From positions 5,518,001 to 5,582,000 of the forward strand of contig NZ_CP015098.1 in NCBI RefSeq assembly GCF_001611795.1: a stretch of DNA of 64,000 nucleotides, in the 5' to 3' direction. How positions within the stretch are numbered: the first letter of the stretch is position 1; the number at the start of each line of letters is the position of its first letter. The position numbers and the translations under genes were made by a program. Below the pieces are notes generated by a model. That model was not told where the DNA came from and did not search any database. It saw only the letters and a program-made list of their open reading frames with translations. Of the stretch, positions 17,528 through 25,144 are shown piece after piece. Origin of the DNA: Streptomyces qaidamensis (lineage in GTDB: Bacteria > Actinomycetota > Actinomycetes > Streptomycetales > Streptomycetaceae).

Positions 17528-18968
17528 GGGTCACCTCCGCCTGGCCCATGCCGACCCGGAGGTCCAGGTCGATGGTGCCGGACTTCTCGACGCCTTCGGC
17601 GGGAGAGAGGGTGATCTCCTTGTGCTGGTCCGGCTGCACGTCCACGTCCTTCGGGTCGTCGCCCGGCAGCTGGAGGTCTCCTATGCCCACCTCGACGTTC
17701 AGCCGCACGGTCACGTCCTCGGGCACGAGCACCTTGATCCTTCCCATGCCGACCTCCGCCCCTGTCGTGACCGTCTGCTTCCCGGACACGTCCAGCTTGC
17801 TCAGATCCAAGGTGCCGACGCCGGTGCCCAGGTCGTACCGCGTACGTACGTCCGCGACCGCGGCGGGCTGCCAGGTGGTGCGCGCCCAGTGGGTGTCGAT
17901 GTCCTTGGGCAGGGCCGCCGCGCCGGCGAGCAGGCCGGCCGTGATGATCGCCAGGAAGACCGAGCCGGCGCCGGTCCGGCCCAGGAAGGCGCTGACGGCT
18001 ATGCCCAGGCCCAGGACGGCGAGCGCACAGGCGAGGCCCGTCTGCAGGCTGGTGCCGAGCGGGTGGCCGTCCCATGTGCGGCTCGTGCCCAGGGCGCCCG
18101 CGAGCAGGGCCAGCAGGAAGACGGAGCCGCCGATCGAGCGCGGCCCGCGCGGCTGGGGCGGCCGGGGGCGCGGGGCGGGGATGTCCTCGCGGGCACCCGG
18201 CCGCGTACCGAGGCTGATGTTGAGGGCCGCGGCGATGTCCAGGTCGTGGGGGTCGCGGGGGCCCCACAGGTAGCCCGTGCCGCCGATGTGGGTGCCGTCC
18301 TTCACGATCGGGTCGCGCCACCAGGAAGGGGTGGTGAGGAACACCGGCGGCGCCTGGGGTTCCGGCGGGGCGTCGGCGACGGCCTGCGCGGCCAGGGGAT
18401 CGGGGCTGGGGGCGCCGCGGTGGCGCGACCAGTAGCCGGCGCCCGCGAGGAGGAGGGAGAGGACGACGGCGAAGGTCAGCACCCCGCCGTTGTTCAGCAT
18501 CGTCAGGAACACCCCACAGCCGACCAGCGCGAACAGCACGGCCGCCAGGGCCTGACCGTCGACCCGGCCGGTGAGCAGTTTGCGGACCTCGTTCTTCTCC
18601 TCGTCGTCGTACGGGACGAGGAGCCAGGCGAAGCCGTAGAAGAGCAGGCCGATGCCGCCGGTGGCGGAGAGCACCGCGAGGGTGATGCGGAAGATCACCG
18701 GGTCCATGTCGCACTGCCGTCCGAGCCCCGCGCAGACGCCGGCCAGGGTCTTGTGGCGGCGGTCGCGGCGGAACGCGTGGGGCGGCCCCGGTGGGACACC
18801 GTCTTCGGCGGGGGCGGCCGAGCCGGGGGCTCCTCCCTGCTCTCCCGCGTCCGCGCGCCCGGGCGCGGGACCCGCGGCGGGCGCGGCACCCTGCGGCCCG
18901 GCGCCCGGGGCGGGGCGCGGGCCGGGGCCGGGTCCCGGACCCGTCGCGGCGTGCTCGTGATCGGTCAT
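17514..18968 (-). CDS. PspC-domain membrane protein with LiaF-like C-terminus
   Basis: 484 residues. After an Ala/Gly/Pro-rich leader, a PspC domain (about 66-135) reads FRRDRRHKTLAGVCAGLG with a helix GLLFYGFAWLLVPYDDEE. A central multi-pass region follows, then a C-terminal beta domain (about 370-484) with KVLVPEDVTVRLNVEVGIGD and VRVGMGQAEVT, resembling the LiaF/DUF2154 sensory domain. PspC and LiaF proteins act in envelope-stress signalling. It is divergently placed from a PspC-containing histidine kinase and response regulator, so it probably belongs to that circuit. Confidence 0.85.
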   Translation of the reverse strand: MTDHEHAATGPGPGPGPRPAPGAGPQGAAPAAGPAPGRADAGEQGGAPGSAAPAEDGVPPGPPHAFRRDRRHKTLAGVCAGLGRQCDMDPVIFRITLAVLSATGGIGLLFYGFAWLLVPYDDEEKNEVRKLLTGRVDGQALAAVLFALVGCGVFLTMLNNGGVLTFAVVLSLLLAGAGYWSRHRGAPSPDPLAAQAVADAPPEPQAPPVFLTTPSWWRDPIVKDGTHIGGTGYLWGPRDPHDLDIAAALNISLGTRPGAREDIPAPRPRPPQPRGPRSIGGSVFLLALLAGALGTSRTWDGHPLGTSLQTGLACALAVLGLGIAVSAFLGRTGAGSVFLAIITAGLLAGAAALPKDIDTHWARTTWQPAAVADVRTRYDLGTGVGTLDLSKLDVSGKQTVTTGAEVGMGRIKVLVPEDVTVRLNVEVGIGDLQLPGDDPKDVDVQPDQHKEITLSPAEGVEKSGTIDLDLRVGMGQAEVTRAAS

Positions 18969-19145
18969 GGGTCCATGGTGACGGGCGCGACGCCCCGGCG
19001 GGAGTCGGAACGACCCTGGCCGGACCCTGATATCGGCCCTGAGAGGCGGCTCGGGAAGCGTTCGAGGAGCGGCCCACGGAGATCAGGGGAGCCTCAGGGG
19101 CCGACCCTGATGCTCCGGCCTCCCGCACATGTGACCATCAATGGC

Positions 19146-20438
19146 ATGTCGGAAGCCGCAGCAGCGCCACTCGCCGAACCGCGGCCGCCGCGCAAGCTCT
19201 ACCGCAGCAGTGACGGACGCTGGCTCGGGGGCGCGGCGCGGGGCCTCGCCGGGCACCTCGGGCTGCCCGTGATCTGGGTACGGCTCGTCTTCGTCGGCCT
19301 GTTCATGGCCGACGGCCTCGGTGCGCTGCTGTACGCCGCGTTCTGGTTCTTCGTCCCGCTCGGCGTCGGCGGTGTCGAGGCACAGAAGCCGCCGTCGCCG
19401 CCGGCCGCGGAGACCTCGCCCGACGGCCGCCGCAGACGCGTCGCGCGCAGGCCCGACAAGGGCCAGATCGTGGCCCTGCTCCTCATGGTCGTGGTGGCCA
19501 TGGTCTTCGTGGGCAACGTGAACCTCAGCGGGGGAGTAAGGGCGTACCTCTGGCCGACGGTGCTCGTCGGCGCGGGCGTCGCCCTGGTCTGGCGGCAGGC
19601 GGACAACGCCCGCCGGGCCCGCTGGGTCGAGGTCGGCCGCCGTCGGCGCACGGTCACGCTGCTGCGCTCGGTGGGCGGCGTGCTGCTGGTGACGGCCGGC
19701 GTCTCCGGCATCTTCGTCCTCCAGGGTTCCGCGGCCCACCTCGGCTCCGTCCTCCAGGCGGCCCTCGCGGTCCTCGTCGGCATAACGCTCCTCGCCGGGC
19801 CGTATCTGGTGCGCATGACGCAGGACCTCTCCGAGGAGCGTTTGATGCGCATCCGTGCCCAGGAGCGCGCGGAGGTCGCCGCCCATGTGCACGACTCGGT
19901 GCTGCACACCCTCACGCTCATCCAGCGCAACGCGGAGAACGCGAACGAGGTCCGCCGCCTGGCCCGTGCCCAGGAGCGCGACCTGCGCACCTGGCTCTAC
20001 AAACCCGAAGGCACCGGCAAGGACGAGGCCGACGAACCCACCACCCTCGCCGACGCCGTGCGGCGCAACGCGGCCGAGGTGGAGGACAAGCACGGCGTGC
20101 CCATCGAGGTCGTGGTCGTCGGCGACTGCCCGCTCGACGAGAGGATCGCCGCACAGATGCAGGCCGCGCGGGAAGCAATGGTGAACGCCGCCAAGTACGG
20201 TGGCGAGGGCGGCGCCGTGCAGGTCTTCGCCGAGGTCGAGGGGAAGACGGTCTTCGTGTCCGTCCGGGACCGCGGCCCCGGCTTCGACCTCGACTCGATA
20301 CCCGCCGACCGGATGGGTGTCAGGGAATCGATCATCGGCCGCATGGAGCGCAACGGCGGTACGGCGCGGCTGCGCGCGGTGCCGGACGGCGGCACGGAGG
20401 TCGAGCTGGAAATGGAGAGGGCGGAGAAGACGTCATGA
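19146..20438 (+). CDS. Membrane histidine kinase with N-terminal PspC domain
   Basis: 430-residue sensor kinase. A PspC domain (about 16-75, KLYRSSDGRWLGGAARGLAGHLG) is followed by several membrane helices (107-220). The H-box AAHVHDSVLHTLTLIQ follows, with H249 as likely phosphoacceptor, in NarL-partner style. The ATPase domain contains MVNAAKYGGEG (N-box), DRGPGFD and GTEVELEME. Its cognate regulator overlaps it by 4 bp (ATGA). The frame is open far upstream, but protein-like sequence begins at the ATG at 19146; the in-frame ATG at 19110 is an alternative. Signals are probably envelope stress, inferred from PspC. Confidence 0.9.
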   Translation: MSEAAAAPLAEPRPPRKLYRSSDGRWLGGAARGLAGHLGLPVIWVRLVFVGLFMADGLGALLYAAFWFFVPLGVGGVEAQKPPSPPAAETSPDGRRRRVARRPDKGQIVALLLMVVVAMVFVGNVNLSGGVRAYLWPTVLVGAGVALVWRQADNARRARWVEVGRRRRTVTLLRSVGGVLLVTAGVSGIFVLQGSAAHLGSVLQAALAVLVGITLLAGPYLVRMTQDLSEERLMRIRAQERAEVAAHVHDSVLHTLTLIQRNAENANEVRRLARAQERDLRTWLYKPEGTGKDEADEPTTLADAVRRNAAEVEDKHGVPIEVVVVGDCPLDERIAAQMQAAREAMVNAAKYGGEGGAVQVFAEVEGKTVFVSVRDRGPGFDLDSIPADRMGVRESIIGRMERNGGTARLRAVPDGGTEVELEMERAEKTS

Positions 20439-21157
20439 GCGACCCGACCGAGGCGAACGGTACGGCGGGACCGGCGGAGGCGGCCGGCGGACCGGGGCGC
20501 CGTGTGCGCGTGGTCCTCGTGGACGACCACCGTATGTTCCGTACGGGGGTCCAGGCCGAGATCGGGCAGACCGAGCAGACCGGTGTCGAGGTCGTCGGCG
20601 AGGCCGCGGACGTCGACCAAGCGGTCACGGTGATCACCGCGACCCGGCCCGAGGTGGTCCTCCTCGACGTGCACCTGCCGGGCGGTGGCGGCGTCGAAGT
20701 GCTGCGCCGCTGTGCCCCGTTGATGGGCGACACCGAGCAGCCGGTCCGTTTCCTGGCGCTGTCCGTGTCGGACGCGGCGGAGGACGTGATCGGCGTGATC
20801 CGCGGCGGCGCCCGCGGGTACGTCACCAAGACGATCACCGGCACGGACCTCGTGAACTCCATCTTCCGTGTCCAGGAGGGCGACGCCGTCTTCTCGCCCC
20901 GGCTGGCCGGGTTCGTCCTGGACGCCTTCGCCTCCACGGACGCACCGCCGGTCGACGAGGACCTGGACCGCCTGACCCAGCGCGAACGCGAGGTGCTGCG
21001 GCTCATCGCCCGGGGCTACGCGTACAAGGAGATCGCCAAGCAGTTGTACATCTCCGTGAAGACCGTCGAGTCGCACGTCTCGGCGGTCCTGCGCAAGCTC
21101 CAGCTCTCCAACCGGCACGAGCTGACGCGCTGGGCGACGGCTCGCCGGCTCGTCTGA
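20435..21157 (+). CDS. NarL/FixJ-family response regulator
   Basis: 240 residues. The receiver domain has the acidic pair D30-D31 and the phosphorylated Asp in VVLLDVHLPG (D78). A LuxR-type HTH (about 175-240) reads LTQREREVLRLIARGYAYKEIAKQ. It is translationally coupled to the PspC histidine kinase (ATGA) and is therefore its output regulator. It is preceded by a 22-residue disordered extension. Confidence 0.93.
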   Translation: MSDPTEANGTAGPAEAAGGPGRRVRVVLVDDHRMFRTGVQAEIGQTEQTGVEVVGEAADVDQAVTVITATRPEVVLLDVHLPGGGGVEVLRRCAPLMGDTEQPVRFLALSVSDAAEDVIGVIRGGARGYVTKTITGTDLVNSIFRVQEGDAVFSPRLAGFVLDAFASTDAPPVDEDLDRLTQREREVLRLIARGYAYKEIAKQLYISVKTVESHVSAVLRKLQLSNRHELTRWATARRLV

Positions 21158-21167
21158 CCGGCGGCGC

Positions 21168-22226
21168 TCACACCACCCGCGTCGCTCCCGCGTACGGCAT
21201 CTCGTCGAGCGGGGCGACGCGTACCGGCGCCGAGGGGTTCGGGGCGTGGATCATGCGGCCGTTGCCCACGTAGATGCCGACATGGCTGATGCCGGCGTAG
21301 AAGAAGACGAGGTCACCCGGGAGCAGTTCGGAGCGGGAGACGCGGCGGCCCGCGGCGATCTGGGAGTACGTCGTGCGGGGCAGGGAGACGCCGGCGGCGC
21401 GGTACGCGGCCTGGACGAGGCCCGAGCAGTCGAAGGCGTTCGGGCCGGTGGCGCCCCAGACGTAGGGGCTGCCGAGCTTCTGGTAGGCGTAGGAGACGGC
21501 GGCGGCCGCGCGGGAGTCGGTCGCCTGGGACAAGGCGGAGCCGGGGGCCGCGAGGGTGTCCCGTGCGCCCGTCGAGCGCGAGGCGCGGTCCTGCGACGCG
21601 CCGGGCAGGGAACGTTCCTGCGGGCCGAGCCGGGACAGCAGCTGCCGTGCCGAGCCGAGCTTGCCGGTGATCGTCTTCTTGTGCTGCTTCAACTCCGCCC
21701 GGCGTGACTTCAGGGACGTCAGCTCGATGTGGGCGGCCCCGCGCAGCTGCTCGATCTCCCGGAGCTGCTTGCGTACACCGGCGACGGCGGCGTTCTGCCG
21801 ACTGCCGGCCCGCTCGACGAACTCGGCGTTCTCCAGGTACCGGTCGGGATCGTCGGAGAGGGCGAGCTGTACCGCGGGGTCGAGGCCGCCGGCGCGGTAC
21901 TGCGCGGCGGCGACCGAACCCAGCGCATCGCGGGCGGAGTTGAGCCGTTCCTCCTTGCGAGCCGCTTGGTCCTGGAGGCTTTTCAGCCGCTGCCCGGCCG
22001 CTTCGGCCTTCTCCTTCGCGCCGTTGTACTTCTCGGTGGCGACCTCCGCCTCCTGGTACAGCTTGTCCACCTTGGCCTTGACCTGGCCGGGGGTGAGCTG
22101 TGGTTCGGCGTGTCCGGTTCCGTCGAGACCCGTCGCCGTCGCCGCGCCCGCGAGGGCGATCGTCACGGCCGTACGGGCCTTGCCGCCACCCATCGAGCGC
22201 TGTCGGGGCTTGCGGTGCGCTGCCAC
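21168..22226 (-). CDS. Secreted NlpC/P60 peptidoglycan endopeptidase (RipA-like)
   Basis: 352 residues. Export signal with a long basic n-region (AAHRKPRQR) and hydrophobic core (AVTIALAGAATATG), then a coiled coil (about 40-190). The C-terminal NlpC/P60 domain (about 235-352) has catalytic Cys in NAFDCSGLVQAA and His in ISHVGIYVGNGRMIH. It should cleave peptide stems of peptidoglycan. GTG at 22226 was chosen because its N-terminus aligns with the paralogue at 38114-39292. It converges on the response regulator with a 10-bp gap. Unlike that paralogue, no ydaO riboswitch is visible upstream. Confidence 0.9.
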   Translation of the reverse strand: MAAHRKPRQRSMGGGKARTAVTIALAGAATATGLDGTGHAEPQLTPGQVKAKVDKLYQEAEVATEKYNGAKEKAEAAGQRLKSLQDQAARKEERLNSARDALGSVAAAQYRAGGLDPAVQLALSDDPDRYLENAEFVERAGSRQNAAVAGVRKQLREIEQLRGAAHIELTSLKSRRAELKQHKKTITGKLGSARQLLSRLGPQERSLPGASQDRASRSTGARDTLAAPGSALSQATDSRAAAAVSYAYQKLGSPYVWGATGPNAFDCSGLVQAAYRAAGVSLPRTTYSQIAAGRRVSRSELLPGDLVFFYAGISHVGIYVGNGRMIHAPNPSAPVRVAPLDEMPYAGATRVV

Positions 22227-22608
22227 CTGGAGGCCACGTCCTTTCCTCGACCGCCGACGGGTGCGTGCGGCCGCCGGGGGAGCGGACGGGCGGCCTGCGC
22301 GTCCGGCGACGGCCCGCACAGGGGGAGCGGATCGCCGCCGGACTTTTCGGCGGTGGTGTCCGACTGCCGCCCCTGGCCCGGGCGGCGGTGGGGAGCCGGG
22401 CACCTGGTGGAGGACGCTAAACGTCACCGTGACGGGGCGGTGGCAGGTGTGCGGAAGTGTCTTGAGAGGACCGGCGGTGACCGTATGCGACCGTGGTCCC
22501 ATCTCGACGCCGTCGACTTCACTCAGCGTGATGACCGATGTGCCGAATCATGAGTGAGTGACCGTGATCGGGTGCTATGGGGCGCATATATGCATCACTG
22601 GGCCGGTG
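22227..22608. other. Intergenic region between divergent genes, 380 bp
   Basis: No gene. It contains a 10-bp palindrome GCATATATGC (22584-22593) upstream of the promoter for the next gene. Short ORFs here are not protein-like. Confidence 0.5.
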
Positions 22609-22637
22609 TCGGACGGTCTCGGGGCCCTGATTAGGCT
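22609..22637 (+). promoter_or_regulatory. Promoter giving a leaderless mRNA
   Basis: TCGGAC (22609-22614), 17 bp, then TAGGCT (22632-22637), a good match to the Streptomyces housekeeping -10. The ATG of the next gene is only 9 nt after the -10 box, and there is no ribosome site. Confidence 0.55.
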
Positions 22638-22645
22638 CCGGCCTC

Positions 22646-22999
22646 ATGGACGTACTCATCCACCTCTTCGTCGGCCTCCACATCATCGGCATCGCCTCGC
22701 TCCTGGGCGGTTTCCTCACCCAGATGAAGGCGATGGGCGAGGGTATCGCCCGCTACACCCCCGCGATGCTGCACGGCGCGCTCACGATGCTGGTCACCGG
22801 TGTGATCCTGGTCGGCCTCAACCAGGCCGACGACCAGTCCGTGAACAACATCAAGATCGGCGTGAAGCTGGCCCTGCTGATCGTGATCCTCGGCCTGGTC
22901 TATGTGAAGCGGGACGACGAGAAGGTGGACAAGGGCCTCTTCGGTCTGGTCGGTCTGCTGACGACGGCGAACATCTTCATCGCCGTGCTCTGGACCTGA
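22646..22999 (+). CDS. Small four-helix membrane protein
   Basis: 117 residues with four membrane segments (about 3-25, 40-60, 72-88, 96-115). It begins MDVLIHLFVGLHIIGIASLLGG; the His in the first helix recalls small haem or integral membrane proteins of the CopD/DUF2269 kind, but this is weak. The reading frame overlaps the 3' end of the convergent gene by 23 bp, so the two mRNAs are antisense at their ends. Confidence 0.8.
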   Translation: MDVLIHLFVGLHIIGIASLLGGFLTQMKAMGEGIARYTPAMLHGALTMLVTGVILVGLNQADDQSVNNIKIGVKLALLIVILGLVYVKRDDEKVDKGLFGLVGLLTTANIFIAVLWT

Positions 23000-23918
23000 C
23001 CCGGGAGCGCCGGGTGCCGGCCCGGGCCGAGGTGACCGCCCAGGCGGTGCACCCGAGCCACGCGGCCACCGCGGCCCACAGCAGCACCTCTCCGGCGGCG
23101 TCGAGCCAGGGGACGTCCAGGGCGGCGGCGACCGCCAGAGTGGCGGCGGCCGTCACCGCCGCGGCGAACACGGTCGCCCAGCGCCGCACGTCGTAGTGGT
23201 GGCGGGGCCAGAAGAGCTCGGCGAGAAGCAGGGCGACGCAGGCGATCAGCGCGAGCACGAGCAGCGTGACGGCCGTCGTGCGCAGGGCATCGGTGTTCTC
23301 CTCGTTCCACAGATACAGGCGCGCGCTGTCGGCGCTGAGGAGTCTCGCCCCGGCCAGTGCGGAGACGGCGAGAGCGCCCGCCGCGAGCCAGTGGTCCCCG
23401 CCCCCCTCCTCCACCTGCCGGGGCTGGAAGCGGAACAGGGCGAAGCCGTAGAGCGCGAGGCCCAGCCAGAACAGCACCAGGGCCGCGTGGGCGAGCCAGG
23501 CCGACGCATCGGCCGCTGCGAGCGTGGCGCCGAGCACGGCGAGCCCCTGGGTGGCCACGCAGCGCAGGAACACCGTGCCGCGCCGCCCCCCGGCCTCCGC
23601 GGTGAGCAGCACTGCCCAGAGCAGCATCGCGAGCGCCAGCAGCGCCTCGGCGAGAGGCTGCAGGCCGGCCGCGGAGAAGCCGGTGCCGAGGACGGCGGTC
23701 GCCGCCACGGCCGTGAGCGCGGCCGGCGTCTGCGCCCGCCACCCGCCGCGTGCCCGTTGGGCGAGGCCCGCGGCCGCCACCAGCCAGGCCGCGCAGGCCA
23801 GGGCGAGGGCGAGGTGGGAAAGGACCTCGTACCCCGCCGAGTCGAGACCGACCGACACGATGCCGGTCGCCAGCGCGTACGCCGACCACCAGGTGGCAAA
23901 TAGGGAGGGACCGGACAT
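22977..23918 (-). CDS. Multi-pass membrane protein, ten or so helices
   Basis: 313 residues, almost entirely hydrophobic helices (MSGPSLFATWWSAYALATGIVSVGLDS at the start). The N-terminus FATWWSAYALATGIVSVG and alternating helices resemble the TehA/SLAC1 transporter family (tellurite resistance and dicarboxylate/anion channels), but I cannot confirm this. The basic C-terminus (RRSRVRSRARR) should be cytoplasmic. ATG 23918 was chosen because the hydrophobic protein starts there; longer versions would add a basic, non-homologous stretch. Confidence 0.7.
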   Translation of the reverse strand: MSGPSLFATWWSAYALATGIVSVGLDSAGYEVLSHLALALACAAWLVAAAGLAQRARGGWRAQTPAALTAVAATAVLGTGFSAAGLQPLAEALLALAMLLWAVLLTAEAGGRRGTVFLRCVATQGLAVLGATLAAADASAWLAHAALVLFWLGLALYGFALFRFQPRQVEEGGGDHWLAAGALAVSALAGARLLSADSARLYLWNEENTDALRTTAVTLLVLALIACVALLLAELFWPRHHYDVRRWATVFAAAVTAAATLAVAAALDVPWLDAAGEVLLWAAVAAWLGCTAWAVTSARAGTRRSRVRSRARR

Positions 23919-24034
23919 GGTGCCGATGCTAGAGAGCGTCGCACCCGTTACGAGAGGGGCACGCGCGCGTGCCCCTCGAAAGGCGTGACGAGACTGCACA
24001 CGCGCGTGCCTCGATCCAAGACGCAAGGAATCCG

Positions 24035-24199
24035 ATGGCCTACGACGCGAGAAAAAGGAAGACGGTATTCCGTATTCGCGAAGCTCAAAACCAGCTCAAT
24101 AAACCATTGCGGGACACCATATGGGGATACAGTCTCACCCGTTTCCAAATCGAGGATATGACAAAGGAGCTCCATGTTCACGCGTTCCGTCAGGCGTAG
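24035..24199 (+). CDS. Possible small protein overlapping the next gene
   Basis: 54-codon ORF (MAYDARKRKTVFRIREAQ...) with a good AAGGA site 5 nt before the ATG. Its stop lies 26 bp inside the next gene, as in coupled small ORFs. Codon third positions are only about 60% G+C, well below neighbouring genes, so it may be imported DNA or simply a promoter region. No family recognised. Confidence 0.3.
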   Translation: MAYDARKRKTVFRIREAQNQLNKPLRDTIWGYSLTRFQIEDMTKELHVHAFRQA

Positions 24200-24731
24200 C
24201 ACCGTCGTCGCAGCAGCCCTGGCCCTGACCGCCGTCACCGCTACGAGCGCTGACGCCGCCGCCGACTTAGACACGAAGGAACCGAAGATCATCGAACTCA
24301 GAGGCAGCAAGGGCCTCAAGGTGATCGAAGGCGCCGACGGCAAGGCGCTTCTGCAAGCCAACACCACCGTCACCGCGGCTGCCGCCAACGTTTGCGGCTC
24401 CGGTTACACCATCTCCGCCGGCGCTGCGCGCTACGGCAGCAACGCCAGCCTCTACCTGTGGTGGAACGGCAAGTACAGCGGCTCCAACAAGCTGTACGAC
24501 AAGTACATCTGCGGTGTCCTCTTCAACGACACCGGCTCCGCGCGCTCCATGGGCATCCGGCTGAAGGACAACTTCACCGACACACCGCACGCCGAGGACT
24601 TCGGCACGTACAGCACCTACGCCGGGCCCGTTTACCAGAAGCGCGGCGGCTGCGGCGAGGCGTACTCCTACATGAAGTCCGGGAGCAGTGTCGTCGTCGA
24701 CAACACTTACACGATGTCCGGATGCAACTGA
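24174..24731 (+). CDS. Secreted protein similar to spore-associated protein A
   Basis: 185 residues with a signal peptide (RRSTVVAAALALTAVTATSADA, cleavage near residue 29) and strong AAGGAG site. The mature part has CGSGYTIS, an aromatic beta-strand region, a YSTYAGPVYQKRGGCGEAY block and a terminal SGCN. The CGSGY ... YAGPVY ... C pattern resembles SapA-type spore-coat proteins of Streptomyces, so extracellular or spore surface location is likely. A protease-inhibitor-like small beta protein is the alternative. It is the last gene before the accessory island. Confidence 0.6.
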   Translation: MFTRSVRRSTVVAAALALTAVTATSADAAADLDTKEPKIIELRGSKGLKVIEGADGKALLQANTTVTAAAANVCGSGYTISAGAARYGSNASLYLWWNGKYSGSNKLYDKYICGVLFNDTGSARSMGIRLKDNFTDTPHAEDFGTYSTYAGPVYQKRGGCGEAYSYMKSGSSVVVDNTYTMSGCN

Positions 24732-24886
24732 CCTCCACTCGTGGCGGGCCGCGTCGTATCGCGTAGGGCGTCGGCCGGCATTTCAATGCCGCGAATTCAA
24801 TGCCGCTGAAGTGCGCCAGGAAGATATCAGGGTGTGCATCGAATCCGTCAGCACTCACGGACGGCCGCAACCGGCGCTGCCACCCC

Positions 24887-24979
24887 ACGGAGCGTTTCCC
24901 AGCGATCTGTCGCAGACGACGGACTGACGACAGATCGCTGAGAATCCGACTGACCCGAAGCGGCCCTGCGGAGACCTTT
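24887..24979. repeat. Left boundary repeat of the island, with internal dyad
   Basis: First copy of the 93-bp direct repeat. It contains a 13-bp perfect dyad (24900-24912 and 24928-24940, spacer 15) ending in TGTCG/CGACA, plausible as transposon-end or TnsB-binding sequence. The arms could also act as a transcription terminator. Confidence 0.7.
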
Positions 24980-25083
24980 GTAGGTTCTCAACCTTTTTGT
25001 CCGCCCGGACGCTTGTGAGCTGGGCGTTCGTCGCGGTATCTCATTGATCTGTCCGTGTGGTTTTTCTCATCAGCGTGTCCGGT
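24979..25083 (+). repeat. End module with three direct TCTCA-(N6-7)-TGTCCG motifs
   Basis: Three same-direction motif copies: TTCTCAAC(N5)TTGTCCG near 24986, TCTCATTGATCTGTCCG at 25039-25055, and TCTCATCAGCGTGTCCG at 25065-25081. The array is repeated at 27270-27364 and continues past the IS at 28442. Ordered arrays of this size are typical of TnsB sites at Tn7-type ends. Confidence 0.6.
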
Positions 25084-25144
25084 TCTCCGCCGGAACCGCT
25101 GCGATGGCGGAGTGTCCACGACAGTTCAAGCGTTGGGGGTGGGT

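Noticed and set aside
17622..19145. Long upstream extension of the histidine kinase frame
   Set aside because: Lies entirely opposite the PspC-LiaF-like gene; protein-like sequence begins at MSEAAAAPL, 19146.
22227..22500. c-di-AMP riboswitch before the first NlpC/P60 gene
   Set aside because: None of the ydaO sequence blocks seen at 39315-39465 occur here.
23969..24034. Longer version of the small low-GC ORF starting at 23969
   Set aside because: The extra 22 codons have no ribosome site and read through a different-composition segment; the ATG at 24035 has AAGGA.
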